The position numbers were made by a program, and so were the translations under genes. From positions 23,288-87,287 of the forward strand of contig JBBRNO010000013.1 in assembly GCA_038230275.1 (NCBI GenBank): a DNA stretch of 64,000 nt, given 5' to 3'. Positions 50,718 to 59,763 of the stretch are shown here, piece after piece; position 1 is the stretch's first letter, and every line of letters begins with the position of its first letter. Below the pieces are notes generated by a model, which saw only the letters and a program-made list of their open reading frames with translations, searched no databases and was not told the origin of the DNA. The stretch comes from JANXXV01 sp038230275 (GTDB lineage Bacteria; Acidobacteriota; Terriglobia; Bryobacterales; Bryobacteraceae).

Positions 50718-52442
50718 ATGCCGTTCGCGCTGCGGGTGTGTGCGCTGAGCCTGGCCCTGTCGTTGTATGCGGAAGCTGCCGCAAACAGGATCAATTCTTC
50801 CGCCTACACCGAAGACAATGCCGTGATCAGGGTCCCAATGCGGGACGGCGTTCGTCTCAGTACTCGTGTATTGCGGCGCGCTGGAGCCGGCAAGCTGCCC
50901 ACCATTCTGCTTCGGACTCCCTACGGCAAGGATACGGATCTCGCCTCGGGCTATCGTGGGTTCACAGAGCGTGGCTACAACCTGGTGCTGCAGGATGTCC
51001 GTGGCCGCTACGCCTCTGAAGGCGCGTTTCATCCGTTGGAGCAGGAATCGGCCGACGGCAGCGATACGCTCAACTGGATAGCCCGTCAATTATGGTCCAA
51101 CGGCGATGTTGGAATGATCGGCGGATCGTATCGCGGCATGGTGCAGTGGAAAGCGGCCATTGCGAATAATCCGCACCTGAAGGCGATATTCCCCGTTGTC
51201 TCCGGATCCGACGAGTATCGCGACCGGTTCTATTCCCCTGGTGGCGTGATGAAGCTGGGGCATCGTTTGCTTTGGATGGCGGAGAATCTCCGCGCTCCCT
51301 CCTTCACCCCGCCCAGCTTTGCCGAATACGTTCGTCACCTGCCGCTGCGGACCATCGACGCGGCCACTACAGGGCACTCTATTGAGTTCTTTCAGGAAGC
51401 GCTGACTCACCCCAACCTGGATGCGTATTGGGTGGCGCTCAGCACTCGGGAGCATTTGGATAAAGTCCGCATCCCGGCGTTTATCGTGGGCGGCTGGTAC
51501 GACAATTACGCGCAGAGTGACCTGGAGACCTATTCCATTCTCGCCAGGAAAACCTCGGCAAACCGCATTGTGATCGGGCCCTGGCCGCACGATATGTCGA
51601 TCAAGTTTCCCGCCGCCGATTATGGAAAGGATTCCGGCGCGCCCATCCGCGCCTATCAGTTGGAATGGTTCGATCACTGGCTGAAGTCTCCGCAACCCGC
51701 CCCGGAGTTTCGCCAGGCGCCGGTGCGCATTTTCGTGATGGGTGCGAACAAGTGGCGGGACGAGCGGGAGTGGCCTCTCGCCCGGACCCGGTACACACCG
51801 TTTTACCTGAGCGGAAAAGGGAATGCGAATTCAGCCAAAGGCGATGGCCTGCTTACCGGCGAACCGCACAAATACGATCTCCCCGACGACTTTACCTACG
51901 ACCCCCGCAACCCCGTCCCCACCAACGGCGGCGCCATCTGCTGCAATCCGCTGATCTTTCCCTGGGGACCGCGGGATCAGTCCGCCATTGAAGCGCGCGA
52001 GGACGTTTTGGTCTTTAGCACTCCGGTTCTCAAGCAGGATCTGGAAGTTACCGGACCCATCCGGCTGGTGCTCTACGCTTCCACCTCGCAGCCGGATACG
52101 GACTTCACTGCGAAGCTGGTAGACGTACTACCCAACGGCGTTCCCCACAATCTGACCGACGGAGCGCTGCGATTGCGCTACCGGAATTCGCTCGATCAGC
52201 CAGTGCTCGCGCGGCCGGGCGAAGTTTACCAGATCAGCATTGACGCCGGAGTCACCAGTAACGTGTTCCGCGCCGGCCACAGGATTCGCATGGAGATTTC
52301 CAGCAGCAACTTTCCGCGCTTTGACCGCAATCCCAACACAGGCCGGCGGATTGCCGGCGAAACGGAACTGCGGGTAGCGAACCAGCGAATTTACCACGGC
52401 AAACAATATCCCTCCTATTTGTTGTTGCCGGTGATTCCCTGA
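50718..52442 (+). CDS. exported CocE/NonD-family X-Pro hydrolase
   Basis: A 574-residue exported alpha/beta hydrolase (signal about residues 1-22). The nucleophile Ser is in GGSYRGMVQWKAA (GxSYxG), with a His in GPWPHDMS and the C-terminal jelly-roll X-Pro dipeptidyl-peptidase domain (about 370-570). Members hydrolyse acyl esters, beta-lactams or X-Pro peptides; specificity unknown. The start at ATG 50718 precedes the signal peptide; the frame extends upstream into the glycosyltransferase gene. Confidence 0.9.
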   Translation: MPFALRVCALSLALSLYAEAAANRINSSAYTEDNAVIRVPMRDGVRLSTRVLRRAGAGKLPTILLRTPYGKDTDLASGYRGFTERGYNLVLQDVRGRYASEGAFHPLEQESADGSDTLNWIARQLWSNGDVGMIGGSYRGMVQWKAAIANNPHLKAIFPVVSGSDEYRDRFYSPGGVMKLGHRLLWMAENLRAPSFTPPSFAEYVRHLPLRTIDAATTGHSIEFFQEALTHPNLDAYWVALSTREHLDKVRIPAFIVGGWYDNYAQSDLETYSILARKTSANRIVIGPWPHDMSIKFPAADYGKDSGAPIRAYQLEWFDHWLKSPQPAPEFRQAPVRIFVMGANKWRDEREWPLARTRYTPFYLSGKGNANSAKGDGLLTGEPHKYDLPDDFTYDPRNPVPTNGGAICCNPLIFPWGPRDQSAIEAREDVLVFSTPVLKQDLEVTGPIRLVLYASTSQPDTDFTAKLVDVLPNGVPHNLTDGALRLRYRNSLDQPVLARPGEVYQISIDAGVTSNVFRAGHRIRMEISSSNFPRFDRNPNTGRRIAGETELRVANQRIYHGKQYPSYLLLPVIP

Positions 52443-52552
52443 TCGCGGCCGTTTTTGTTGACTGGACACTGGCCGGTCCGTTATCCTTTTTTCTGTAAGT
52501 CTGGCAACGTCCGCCTGGTTCGTCGTATTCTCATTTCCATCCGGAGGGCCGC

Positions 52553-53590
52553 ATGCATCAACGAATTCTCGTTATGCTGCTTCTACTGGCCGCGGGATCG
52601 CAAGCAGCCCCTGGCCCCACGCGAGTGAAAGTAGTAGTGGTGACAATGTTTGAAGCCGGCGAGGACACAGGCGACCGCCCCGGCGAATTTCAGTTCTGGG
52701 TGGAACGCGAGAATCTTACGCAAGTATTGCCCTTCGATGCTGGAAACCGGAAGCTGCGTGCCAGTGCCGACGGCAGCGTGCTCGGCGTGGTCACCGGCAT
52801 GGGGGAATCGAACGCAACCAGCACCATCATGGCGCTGGGAATGGATTCCCGCTTCGACCTGTCGCAGGCTTACTGGATCGTGGCGGGAATCGCCGGCGTG
52901 GATCCGGCTGACGCCTCGATTGGCAGCGCCGCGTGGGCGAACTACGTCCTTGACGGCGACCTCGTCTACGAAATCGATTCGCACGAAGTACCTACGGATT
53001 GGCGCTACGGCCGGCTGGCCACCGGGGCAAAAAGGCCCGGCGAGATGCCGGCATCGGGCAAGATTCCCGAGAACATGGTCTTTCAACTGAATCCGAAACT
53101 GGTGGAATGGGCCTATCAATTGACCAGGAATCTGAAGCTTTACGATACGCCGGAGCTGGACCGCTTTCGTGCCACCTAGACGGGATATCCGAAAGCAATG
53201 TTGCCGCCATTCGTCCTGAAGGGTGATAGCTTAGGGTCAAGCACGTATTGGCATGGCGCGGTACTAACCCTTTGGGCCAACGACTGGGTAAAGATGTGGA
53301 CCGGCGGCAAGGGAAATTTCGTCATGACGAACATGGAGGATAACGGCACCGCCACCGCCTTAACCCGATTGCAGCGGATCCACAAAGTAGATTTCCAGCG
53401 TGTGCTGGTCCTTCGCACCGGCAGCAACTACTGTGCACCCCCGCCCGGCCAAACGGCTGCCAGTAGTCTGTTTCGTGAGTACATCGGCGGCCGCGCCGCG
53501 CTGGAATCGGCCTACCAGGTGGGCAGCACTGTTTTGCATGAGCTGCTGAAAGACTGGTCCAAATGGGAGAAGGCGATTCCCGGTGAATAA
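52553..53590 (+). pseudogene. NUP-family purine nucleoside protein interrupted by an in-frame TAG
   Basis: The two halves (52553-53179 and 53198-53590) lie in the same frame with TAG at 53177-53179 between them. The joined product, about 345 residues, matches purine nucleoside permease (NUP) proteins, which share the nucleoside-phosphorylase fold: signal peptide, VVVVTMFEAGEDTGD, VAGIAGVDPADASIGSAAWANYV, then TGYPKAMLPPFVLKGDSLGSSTYWHG, GNFVMTNMEDNGTA and a C-terminal QVGSTVLHELL. The coding pattern continues unchanged after the stop. It overlaps the adenosine deaminase gene by 8 bp. Confidence 0.72.
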
Positions 53591-54935
53591 TACATCTCTC
53601 CTCCGGCTGGCCGTCTGCGCCGTGGCGTGGCTCGGGGCTGCGTCCGCAGGCTCATTCGATGAGCAGTTCACCGCCATCACGAAGACCGCCACCAGAGTGC
53701 AACTCTACGCTTTGTTATGGGACCTGCCCAAAGGGGGCGACCTGCACAATCACTTCGGCCTCTCCAATATGGCCGAACAGTGGTATGACGCAGCCACCGA
53801 TGCGAAGCGCACAAACGGGAATGAATTCTACACCCGTACGCGGATAGATTTCTGCACCGACAGCACCGAGCCGGTGCTCCGATTTCGCGTGATCCAGCGG
53901 TCCACGTATCTCAAGCTTTCCGAGTGCCGGAAGGCCGAATACCAGAGGCTATCCTCGCTTTCCCCGGAACTGAAGTCGGAATGGCTTTCCTCCATGAAAT
54001 TGGACAAGGAGGGCGAAGGGCGCAAGGAATTCTTCGAGGCGATCGTCAGGCGGGAAGGCGAACTGCTGCGTGACCCTTGGCTGGCCGCGGACCTTCTGGT
54101 CGAGAACATGAAGCGCAATTCCGCCCAGGGTTTACGCTATCTGGAAACGCAGGCGAGTGCCCTGTTGATGCAGGACCATCAGGGTAATCCGCTTGATCCG
54201 GAGACGGGTGTGCAAATATTCCGCGATGCGCTAAACCGTCCCGATGCCAAGGCCACTGGGGTGACCGTGCGATTTCTGCTGACCATCATTCGTTACGATC
54301 CTAATGCGGAGGCAAATCTGGAGCGTGCCTACAAGTTCGTCGATGCGCATCGCGATTTGTGGGTAGGCATCAACATGGCGGGCCGGGAGGATAACCACAA
54401 AGGGCACCCCTTGCGATTTCTAGATACATTCCGCAAGATGCGGAGCACCTATAGCGGCATTCCACTTTCCATTCACGGCGGGGAAGTGGATTCGCCGGGC
54501 AACGATGTCCGGCGCACTCTGATGTTGGGCGCTACCCGTGTGGGACACGCCGTAAACCTGATCTCAGACCCGGACACCATGCTGCTGATGCAGAATCGCA
54601 AATACCTGGTGGAGGTCAACCTGATCAGTAACAAGCTACTGTAGTACGTGCCCGATCTCAGCAAGCACCCGTTCCCCGAATACCTGCGCTTCGGTATTCC
54701 GGTGTGCTTGAATACCGATGACCCGGGCGTTTGGGATTCGAACCTGACCGATGAGTACTTCACCGCCGTAACGAACTTTCATTTGACTTGGAGCGAAATC
54801 GTACAAATTGGGCGGGACAGTTTGGTCTATTCGTTCGCGCTGCCACCGGAGAAGGAGCGGATGTTAAAGGAATACAGCGACGCGGTGTCGAAGTTCGAGC
54901 GCAAGTACGGCGATAAAGATTGGGCGCTCCACTGA
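53583..54935 (+). pseudogene. exported adenosine deaminase-like protein interrupted by an in-frame TAG
   Basis: A 450-codon frame (GTG start 53583) broken by TAG at 54642-54644. Before the stop lie a signal peptide and the zinc site HNH (GGDLHNHFG), the catalytic HGGE and GHAVNL segment; after it, in the same frame, NTDDPGVWDSNLTDEY supplies the fourth ligand and catalytic Asp. The truncated 353-residue form would lack these, so activity would need read-through. The family deaminates adenosine or methyladenosine to inosine. It is linked to the NUP gene by overlap, an evident purine-salvage unit. Confidence 0.75.
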
Positions 54936-55022
54936 GCGCCGTGAAGCCCGTGCATTCCGGCTATGCGTCGGGCAATCTTGCCGTTGTGCCGAAATAGATG
55001 CATCAAATAGATGCCTCCCTGA

Positions 55023-55052
55023 TTGACTTTACATAGCGGAACGCGGTATTCC
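55023..55052 (+). promoter_or_regulatory. promoter upstream of tandem tRNA-Cys genes
   Basis: TTGACT (55023-55028) and TATTCC (55047-55052) are separated by 18 bp; initiation near 55059 would lie 15 bases before the first tRNA. The region from 54936 to 55073 otherwise contains only a short direct repeat (AAATAGATGC twice). Confidence 0.45.
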
Positions 55053-55073
55053 TGAGAAGAACTCTCATTTTTG

Positions 55074-55147
<74 letters not shown>

Positions 55148-55177
55148 AAATAAGTTTGCCTTCGGACACCTAAATCG

Positions 55178-55252
55178 GGCGCGGTAGCCAAGTGGTAAGG
55201 CAGAGGCCTGCAAAGCCTTTATCCGGCGGTTCGATCCCGTCCCGCGCCTCCA
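55178..55252 (+). tRNA. tRNA-Cys(GCA), copy 2, CCA encoded
   Basis: Acceptor GGCGCGG/CCGCGCC, D stem GCC/GGC, anticodon stem GAGGC/GCCTT with loop CTGCAAA (anticodon GCA), T stem GGCGG/CCGTC with TTCGATC loop, discriminator U73, encoded CCA. Fully paired and canonical. It begins 30 bases after copy 1. Confidence 0.93.
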
Positions 55253-55256
55253 AACT

Positions 55257-55658
55257 TCAGTGAACTTCGTCGAAGCTGCCGGAAGAACCAGCATCGAATT
55301 CTTCTTCAGCTTCGTTCAGAGTGATGTATTCGTGACAGGGCACGCAGTATTTTGCCCAAGGAAGCACTTGCAGCCGGCGTGGCGGAATCGGTTTGTTACA
55401 GCGTGTGCAAACACCGTACTCACCTTCGCGCAGGCGATCGAGCGCGGAATTCAGCAGGCGGAGCTTCTGGTATTCCAGATTATTCAGGCGCATCGAAACG
55501 AATTCGTCATTCGATACCTGGGCTTGGTCTTCTTCTCCAAGCCGCCCCTCAGCGGCCGTCGCTGCCGGTCTAAAGCCAAGACTAGCGAGAACGTTCGCCT
55601 TTTCATTAAGCAACAACTGTTGATACGCGTCGGTTTGCATCTGCTCACTTCCTGGCAT
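55257..55658 (-). CDS. DksA/TraR-family zinc-finger protein
   Basis: A 133-residue TraR/DksA-type protein. The zinc finger has C84, C87 (CTRC), C105 and C108 (CVPC) and the usual YGVCTRCNKPIPPRRL context. The coiled-coil tip Asp residues of DksA are not obvious, so it may be a variant that modulates RNA polymerase differently. The start could be ATG 55640 (after AGGAAGTGAGCAG) instead of 55658. It is the last gene of the minus run before the tRNA genes. Confidence 0.83.
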   Translation of the reverse strand: MPGSEQMQTDAYQQLLLNEKANVLASLGFRPAATAAEGRLGEEDQAQVSNDEFVSMRLNNLEYQKLRLLNSALDRLREGEYGVCTRCNKPIPPRRLQVLPWAKYCVPCHEYITLNEAEEEFDAGSSGSFDEVH

Positions 55659-55704
55659 CTAGGTGCGGAAAGAGTGGCAAATTTCTCAGCGAAATTTTGA
55701 GAGG

Positions 55705-56202
55705 CTAGTCGGGCGGAACCAAGGTGGTCAGGTTTTCCAGAATCTGACGTTCTCCGGGGGAATACTTGGTGCGAAACTCTTCACTATTAATGCGCGCCGT
55801 ACGCTCGGGCTCCGGCATTCCCCGGAGATGACGTAGTTCTTCACGGACGGGTTGGCGCCGGTCTTCGGGAAGGTTATTAAATCGCCGAAACATCTTCCGC
55901 ACCGCTTCCTGCCTTTCCGGAGGTAGGTTCTGGAAAGTCTCGGTTTGGACCCGGAGGCGTTCTTTTTGTGCTTGTGGAAGCCGGTTATACTTTTCCAAAC
56001 GGTCTTCCACCTTGGCCCGGCGTTCCGGAGATAATTTTTCCAGTTCCCGCTGCCTCTGGGCGGGTGGCATCCGGCTCAACTTGTCAATTGCATTGAGCCT
56101 GGCGCGCGGAGGGCGGACGGTAGTCTGCTTCTTCGGCTGCGCGTAAAGAAACTGCACCAGCAACAGCATCGCCAGCAGCGGGAGTTTACGAAACGAAGCC
56201 AT
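55705..56202 (-). CDS. exported DUF3106 protein
   Basis: A 165-residue exported protein (signal about residues 1-21) with repeated LPPERQEAVRKMF / NLPEDRRQPVR type helical units, the DUF3106 pattern. The family often follows ECF sigma and anti-sigma genes, as here. It may be an extracytoplasmic chaperone or sensor related to Spy/ZraP; function unproven. Confidence 0.83.
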   Translation of the reverse strand: MASFRKLPLLAMLLLVQFLYAQPKKQTTVRPPRARLNAIDKLSRMPPAQRQRELEKLSPERRAKVEDRLEKYNRLPQAQKERLRVQTETFQNLPPERQEAVRKMFRRFNNLPEDRRQPVREELRHLRGMPEPERTARINSEEFRTKYSPGERQILENLTTLVPPD

Positions 56203-56223
56203 TTCTCCTTCTGTTATCCGCGA

Positions 56224-56715
56224 TCAACTTCTGGCAGCTGCCGGTGTAAGCTGTTTAAACATCTCGATGTCTTCCAGGGTAGTCTCGATCTGGTCCAGAT
56301 CTGAACTCTCAATCTTCGTCTGTGGCGCACTCAAATCCATCGCCGGTTTGTTGTTCAATGGCAGATACAGCATTACTCCAACAGCCAGCGTCACGCAGGC
56401 CGTGGCGATTGGCATTGCGGACCCGAAGGAACCGGACTGCCACGTACTCCGATGCCAAAGCTTGGTCCACCAACCGCTTTTCTCGTATTCGTCGATTCGG
56501 GCGTATAACTTCCGGTCGAAGTCCGCTGTGATCGGCATCGGCTCCCACGAGTCCAGCGCGTCCCAGGCCGCTCGTTGAGCTTTGGAGAAAGCACGGCAAT
56601 CCGCGCACGATTCCACATGACTCTGAAACATCGCGGCCACGGCCGGAGTCAACCTTCCAGAGGAATACTCGATAAGGACTTCAGGGTTTTCTTTCGTTCT
56701 AATTGGACACTGCAT
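56224..56715 (-). CDS. anti-sigma factor with zf-HC2 domain
   Basis: A 163-residue membrane protein. The N-terminal zinc anti-sigma motif His-x3-Cys-x2-Cys reads HVESCADC (residues about 33-40). A membrane helix (about 108-126) separates it from a short outer part. The neighbour upstream is the cognate ECF sigma gene. I start at ATG 56715 (MQCPIRT); the upstream extension overlaps little and lacks homology. Confidence 0.83.
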   Translation of the reverse strand: MQCPIRTKENPEVLIEYSSGRLTPAVAAMFQSHVESCADCRAFSKAQRAAWDALDSWEPMPITADFDRKLYARIDEYEKSGWWTKLWHRSTWQSGSFGSAMPIATACVTLAVGVMLYLPLNNKPAMDLSAPQTKIESSDLDQIETTLEDIEMFKQLTPAAARS

Positions 56716-56741
56716 AAATTTGCCGTCTATACCGCCCACTT

Positions 56742-57395
56742 TCAAGCCAAGTGCGCCAGCCGCAACCGCAAAGTCTCATAGGCTCGAAACAGTAATGACT
56801 TTACGGCCGACTCTGAACATCGCAAGATCTTCGCGATCTGAGAATACTCCATTTCCTGGTATTTGTGCATCAACACCGCCGCCCTCTGTTTGGAGGGGAG
56901 CGTCTCAATTGCATTTCTGACTTCTCGCATCCTGACATCGCGAACCATTGTCTGTTCGACCGTTGGCCGAACATCGGCAACCTGCAGGCCTATCCCTTCC
57001 TTGGGATCCGCGTCCAACTGTTCCTGATTTTTTTCGTTCTTCTTGTCGCGAATCCAATTCAGCGCCAGATGAGTGGCGATGCGAAACAGCCACGTTGTGA
57101 ACTTCGCGGTGGGCTCGTAGGTGGCCCTGGATCGGTAAACACGAAGAAACACTTCCTGCGCCAACTCTTCCGCAATCGCATGGTTGAGAACCATCCGGTA
57201 CAAAAAGTGAATCACCGGACTCCGATGCCGTTCCAGCAACAACCCGAAACTGACCGAGTCGCCGTCCCGAACTCGAAGCATCAGTTCGGCATCTCGTTCC
57301 AGGGCGAAGGCCGACGTCATATCTGATCGAACACGATCAGGTCCAGAAGGTTGCGGCGCTTCGGGCTTGTTCATTGGGTTCCGATCCGAACTCAC
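56742..57395 (-). CDS. ECF-type RNA polymerase sigma factor
   Basis: A 217-residue ECF sigma with region 2 (LLERHRSPVIHFLYRMVLNHAIAEELAQEVFLRVYR type) and region 4 helix-turn-helix (LPSKQRAAVLMHKYQEMEYSQIAKILRCSESAVKSLLFRAYETLR). It would direct polymerase to stress promoters and be held by the anti-sigma encoded next. The GTG start overlaps the gpsA stop (GTGA); an ATG at 57374 is a possible alternative. Confidence 0.9.
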   Translation of the reverse strand: MSSDRNPMNKPEAPQPSGPDRVRSDMTSAFALERDAELMLRVRDGDSVSFGLLLERHRSPVIHFLYRMVLNHAIAEELAQEVFLRVYRSRATYEPTAKFTTWLFRIATHLALNWIRDKKNEKNQEQLDADPKEGIGLQVADVRPTVEQTMVRDVRMREVRNAIETLPSKQRAAVLMHKYQEMEYSQIAKILRCSESAVKSLLFRAYETLRLRLAHLA

Positions 57396-58390
57396 TCTCG
57401 TTTCAACGAACGCTCCATCAATTCCCGGATCGCCTCTTTCGGCGGCCGATTCAGCCGTAAGACGGCGTACATCTGTTCGATGATGGGCATTTCAGTCCCA
57501 TACTTCTTAGCTAGATCGACTGCCGCGTAGGTTGTCTGCACCCCTTCCGCCACCGCGTTCGTACTAGCCAGGATATTGTCAAGGGTCAACCCCTCCGCCA
57601 GCGCAATTCCAACTTTTCGATTCCTGCTCAACTCGCCGTTGCACGTTAGAACCAAATCACCCAAGCCAGCCAGGCCGGAGAGCGTCCGCGGATCTCCACC
57701 CATGGCGACAGCCAGACGCGAAATTTCGGCCAATCCTCTAGTTACCAGCGCAGCCACCGCGTTGCTACCAAGATGCAGGCCCTGGCAGATGCCCGCGCCT
57801 ATGGCGATCACGTTCTTCAGGGCAGCCCCCACCTCCACGCCGATGGGGTCCGCATTGGTATAGAGCCGAAACGTAGGGCCGGAGAACGCGGCTTGAATCA
57901 GTGCCGCGAATTGATGGTCTTCCGATGAGATTACTACTGCCGTGGGTTGTCCGCTGGCCACTTCCCGGGCAAATGTGGGGCCGGAGAGAACCGCGATTTT
58001 GGGTTCGTTTCGCAGCGGAAGCACATCGCGAATCACCTCCGACATGCGCATCAGGGTTCCGTTCTCTATCCCTTTGGCAGCGCTGACGAAGGACACCTCC
58101 GGAGCCAAATACGGCAAGATCTGTGTGAAGACCCTGCGAAGGTGGTGGGAAGGGGTGACTCCAAGAATGATGCTGGTTCCCGCCAGGGCCGTCGCGAAAT
58201 CATTCGTAGGCAGCACATTAGCCGGCAACTGAAATCCCGGGAGATAGAGATCGTTCTGCCGGGTTGCGTCCATCCGCGATACAAGTTCGGGTTCGTGTGC
58301 CCACAAACGTACCGTTTCAAACCGGGGCGCCAGTACGATGGAAAGCGCCGTGCCCCAGCTACCTGCACCTAGAATCGCTAACTGCTTCAT
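57392..58390 (-). CDS. gpsA: glycerol-3-phosphate dehydrogenase [NAD(P)+]
   Basis: A 332-residue GpsA. NAD loop GAGSWGTAL (residues 8-16), the catalytic Lys in the VEVGAALKNVIAIGAG segment and the GLGDLVLTC substrate loop identify the enzyme, which makes sn-glycerol 3-phosphate for phospholipids. I start at ATG 58390, which overlaps the plsY stop (ATGA); the frame is open to 58789 but is then antisense-like. Close partner of plsY in lipid synthesis. Confidence 0.94.
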   Translation of the reverse strand: MKQLAILGAGSWGTALSIVLAPRFETVRLWAHEPELVSRMDATRQNDLYLPGFQLPANVLPTNDFATALAGTSIILGVTPSHHLRRVFTQILPYLAPEVSFVSAAKGIENGTLMRMSEVIRDVLPLRNEPKIAVLSGPTFAREVASGQPTAVVISSEDHQFAALIQAAFSGPTFRLYTNADPIGVEVGAALKNVIAIGAGICQGLHLGSNAVAALVTRGLAEISRLAVAMGGDPRTLSGLAGLGDLVLTCNGELSRNRKVGIALAEGLTLDNILASTNAVAEGVQTTYAAVDLAKKYGTEMPIIEQMYAVLRLNRPPKEAIRELMERSLKRE

Positions 58391-58992
58391 CAGCGTCGTC
58401 CCCCGAAGGAGAAGACATTCTCGTTTCCAGCTCGAATCCGCTTCATATTGGAATTGTGCCGGATGACGATAAATGCCCCGGCAACGAGCGAGGCCGCCAG
58501 GACGGGAAATGGCGGATGATCGATCAGAAACACCGCCAGCGGAAAGCAGCCGGCACCCACCACCGACGCCAGCGAAATGAATCGGGATGCGGCCACGATG
58601 GCCACAAAGAGAAGCAGCGTCGCCAGTAACGGCAGCGGCGTCAGATACAGGAACGCGCCCACGAAGCTGGCCACTGCTTTGCCGCCGTGAAAATTCAGGA
58701 ATACCGGATAGGCGTGCCCGGCCATCACCGCCAGCGCGGCGGCGCTCATCCACAGGGATGATCCGTTCGTCGCACGGCCGGCAATCCAAACGGCGAGCGC
58801 CCCTTTTCCAATATCGAGCAGCAGCGTCACGATGCCAGCGGCCCGTCCCGTAGTGCGAAGCACATTGGTGGCGCCAATGTTGCCGCTGCCCATGGACCGG
58901 ACGTCTTCCCCGCTCTTCATCTTCACCATCAAATAGCCGAACGGAATAGCGCCAATGAGGTAGGCGGCGGCAAGAACGAGAAGGGGGCTCAT
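58390..58992 (-). CDS. plsY: glycerol-3-phosphate acyltransferase
   Basis: A 200-residue PlsY membrane enzyme. Key segments are the N-terminal YLIGAIPFGYLMVKM, the RSMGSGNIGATNVLR glycerol-phosphate motif and the FHGGKAVASFVGA motif, with about five to seven helices. It transfers acyl groups from acyl-phosphate to glycerol 3-phosphate. Its product enzyme GpsA follows with a 1-base overlap, supporting a single transcript. The start at ATG 58992 fits helix 1. Confidence 0.94.
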   Translation of the reverse strand: MSPLLVLAAAYLIGAIPFGYLMVKMKSGEDVRSMGSGNIGATNVLRTTGRAAGIVTLLLDIGKGALAVWIAGRATNGSSLWMSAAALAVMAGHAYPVFLNFHGGKAVASFVGAFLYLTPLPLLATLLLFVAIVAASRFISLASVVGAGCFPLAVFLIDHPPFPVLAASLVAGAFIVIRHNSNMKRIRAGNENVFSFGGRR

Positions 58993-59543
58993 TTTCCGGT
59001 CAGTGGGTAGTCCGCAAGATGAGTGTAGACCGAGCGGGCCGGTCCGCGGCAACTGTGGAAGAGATGAAATTTGGATGCGGTGAAGCTACCGAAGTCTACC
59101 GATGGCAGGGTGGCGATGGCGTGCTTCAACTCGACCATGGGATGTTGCTCCTTAATCCGGGCGAGCGTGATGTGCGGGAAAAATGGCCGCGCGTCGGGAG
59201 GAACTCCCAGTCTTTGCAACTCTGCTCCGATGGAACCGGCAAGTGCCGCCAACGTTTCCGTTGCATGTACCGCAGCGAATAGCAGGGTGGGATGATGAGG
59301 ATTCGGCAGCCAACCCAGTCCGTTGACAGCGAGTTCTATCGGGCGCTGTGGCGGCATGCTCCGTAGCCCATCGATCAATTCCTGGACACGGTCATCCGGC
59401 CACTCCCCGATGAATTTTGTGGTGATATGCAAGTTATAGACTGGCGACCACTTAAGATGTGCCGTTGGACGAAGGTGGTCCAAGAGATGGGAAAGATGGT
59501 TGATGATCTCTGGACAAATTGAAATGCCAGTGAAGAGCCGCAT
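58989..59543 (-). CDS. thpR: RNA 2',3'-cyclic 3'-phosphodiesterase
   Basis: A 184-residue 2H-phosphoesterase. The two catalytic motifs HITTKF (residues about 40-45) and HITLAR (about 123-128) are both of the H-x-T type. Such enzymes open 2',3'-cyclic phosphate ends of RNA (formerly called 2'-5' RNA ligases). The start at ATG 59543 (MRLFTG) is the family start. It heads the minus run and overlaps plsY by 4 bp. Confidence 0.93.
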   Translation of the reverse strand: MRLFTGISICPEIINHLSHLLDHLRPTAHLKWSPVYNLHITTKFIGEWPDDRVQELIDGLRSMPPQRPIELAVNGLGWLPNPHHPTLLFAAVHATETLAALAGSIGAELQRLGVPPDARPFFPHITLARIKEQHPMVELKHAIATLPSVDFGSFTASKFHLFHSCRGPARSVYTHLADYPLTGK

Positions 59544-59584
59544 CGGAAAATCCTCTTCCATAGCTTAACAGCAGTAATCCGATT

Positions 59585-59613
59585 TCGACTCCTCATGGTA
59601 GGCGTGTTATATT
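59585..59613 (+). promoter_or_regulatory. promoter upstream of tRNA-Val
   Basis: TCGACT (59585-59590) and TATATT (59608-59613) are spaced 17 bp apart; predicted initiation about 12 bases before the tRNA. It lies in the 88-bp gap between thpR and the tRNA gene. Confidence 0.45.
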
Positions 59614-59631
59614 GGAAATTCGGACAGAAAT

Positions 59632-59708
59632 GGGCTCGTAGCTCAGTTGGTTAGAGCGCTTCCTTGACACGGAAGAGGTCGGATGTTCGAGTCATCTCGA
59701 GCCCACCA
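59632..59708 (+). tRNA. tRNA-Val(GAC), CCA encoded
   Basis: Acceptor GGGCTCG/CGAGCCC, D stem GCTC/GAGC, anticodon stem CTTCC/GGAAG with loop TTGACAC (anticodon GAC), discriminator A73 and encoded CCA. All stems pair well. Confidence 0.94.
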
Positions 59709-59738
59709 TTTCAGCCCGTTCGCCCCTCCTCGCACTCC

Positions 59739-59763
59739 CGGCGTAAAGCGATGTCGCCTTTTA
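59739..59763 (+). terminator. weak terminator after tRNA-Val
   Basis: A short hairpin (GGCG/CGCC, or the inner GCGA/TCGC) followed by TTTT lies about 30 bp after the tRNA, at the 3' boundary with the convergent pyruvate-kinase-like gene. Confidence 0.4.

Noticed and set aside
52553..54935. Genome-wide recoding of TAG as a sense codon
   Set aside because: Many intact genes in the window end with TAG at their family-typical length, so any read-through would have to be specific to these two genes.
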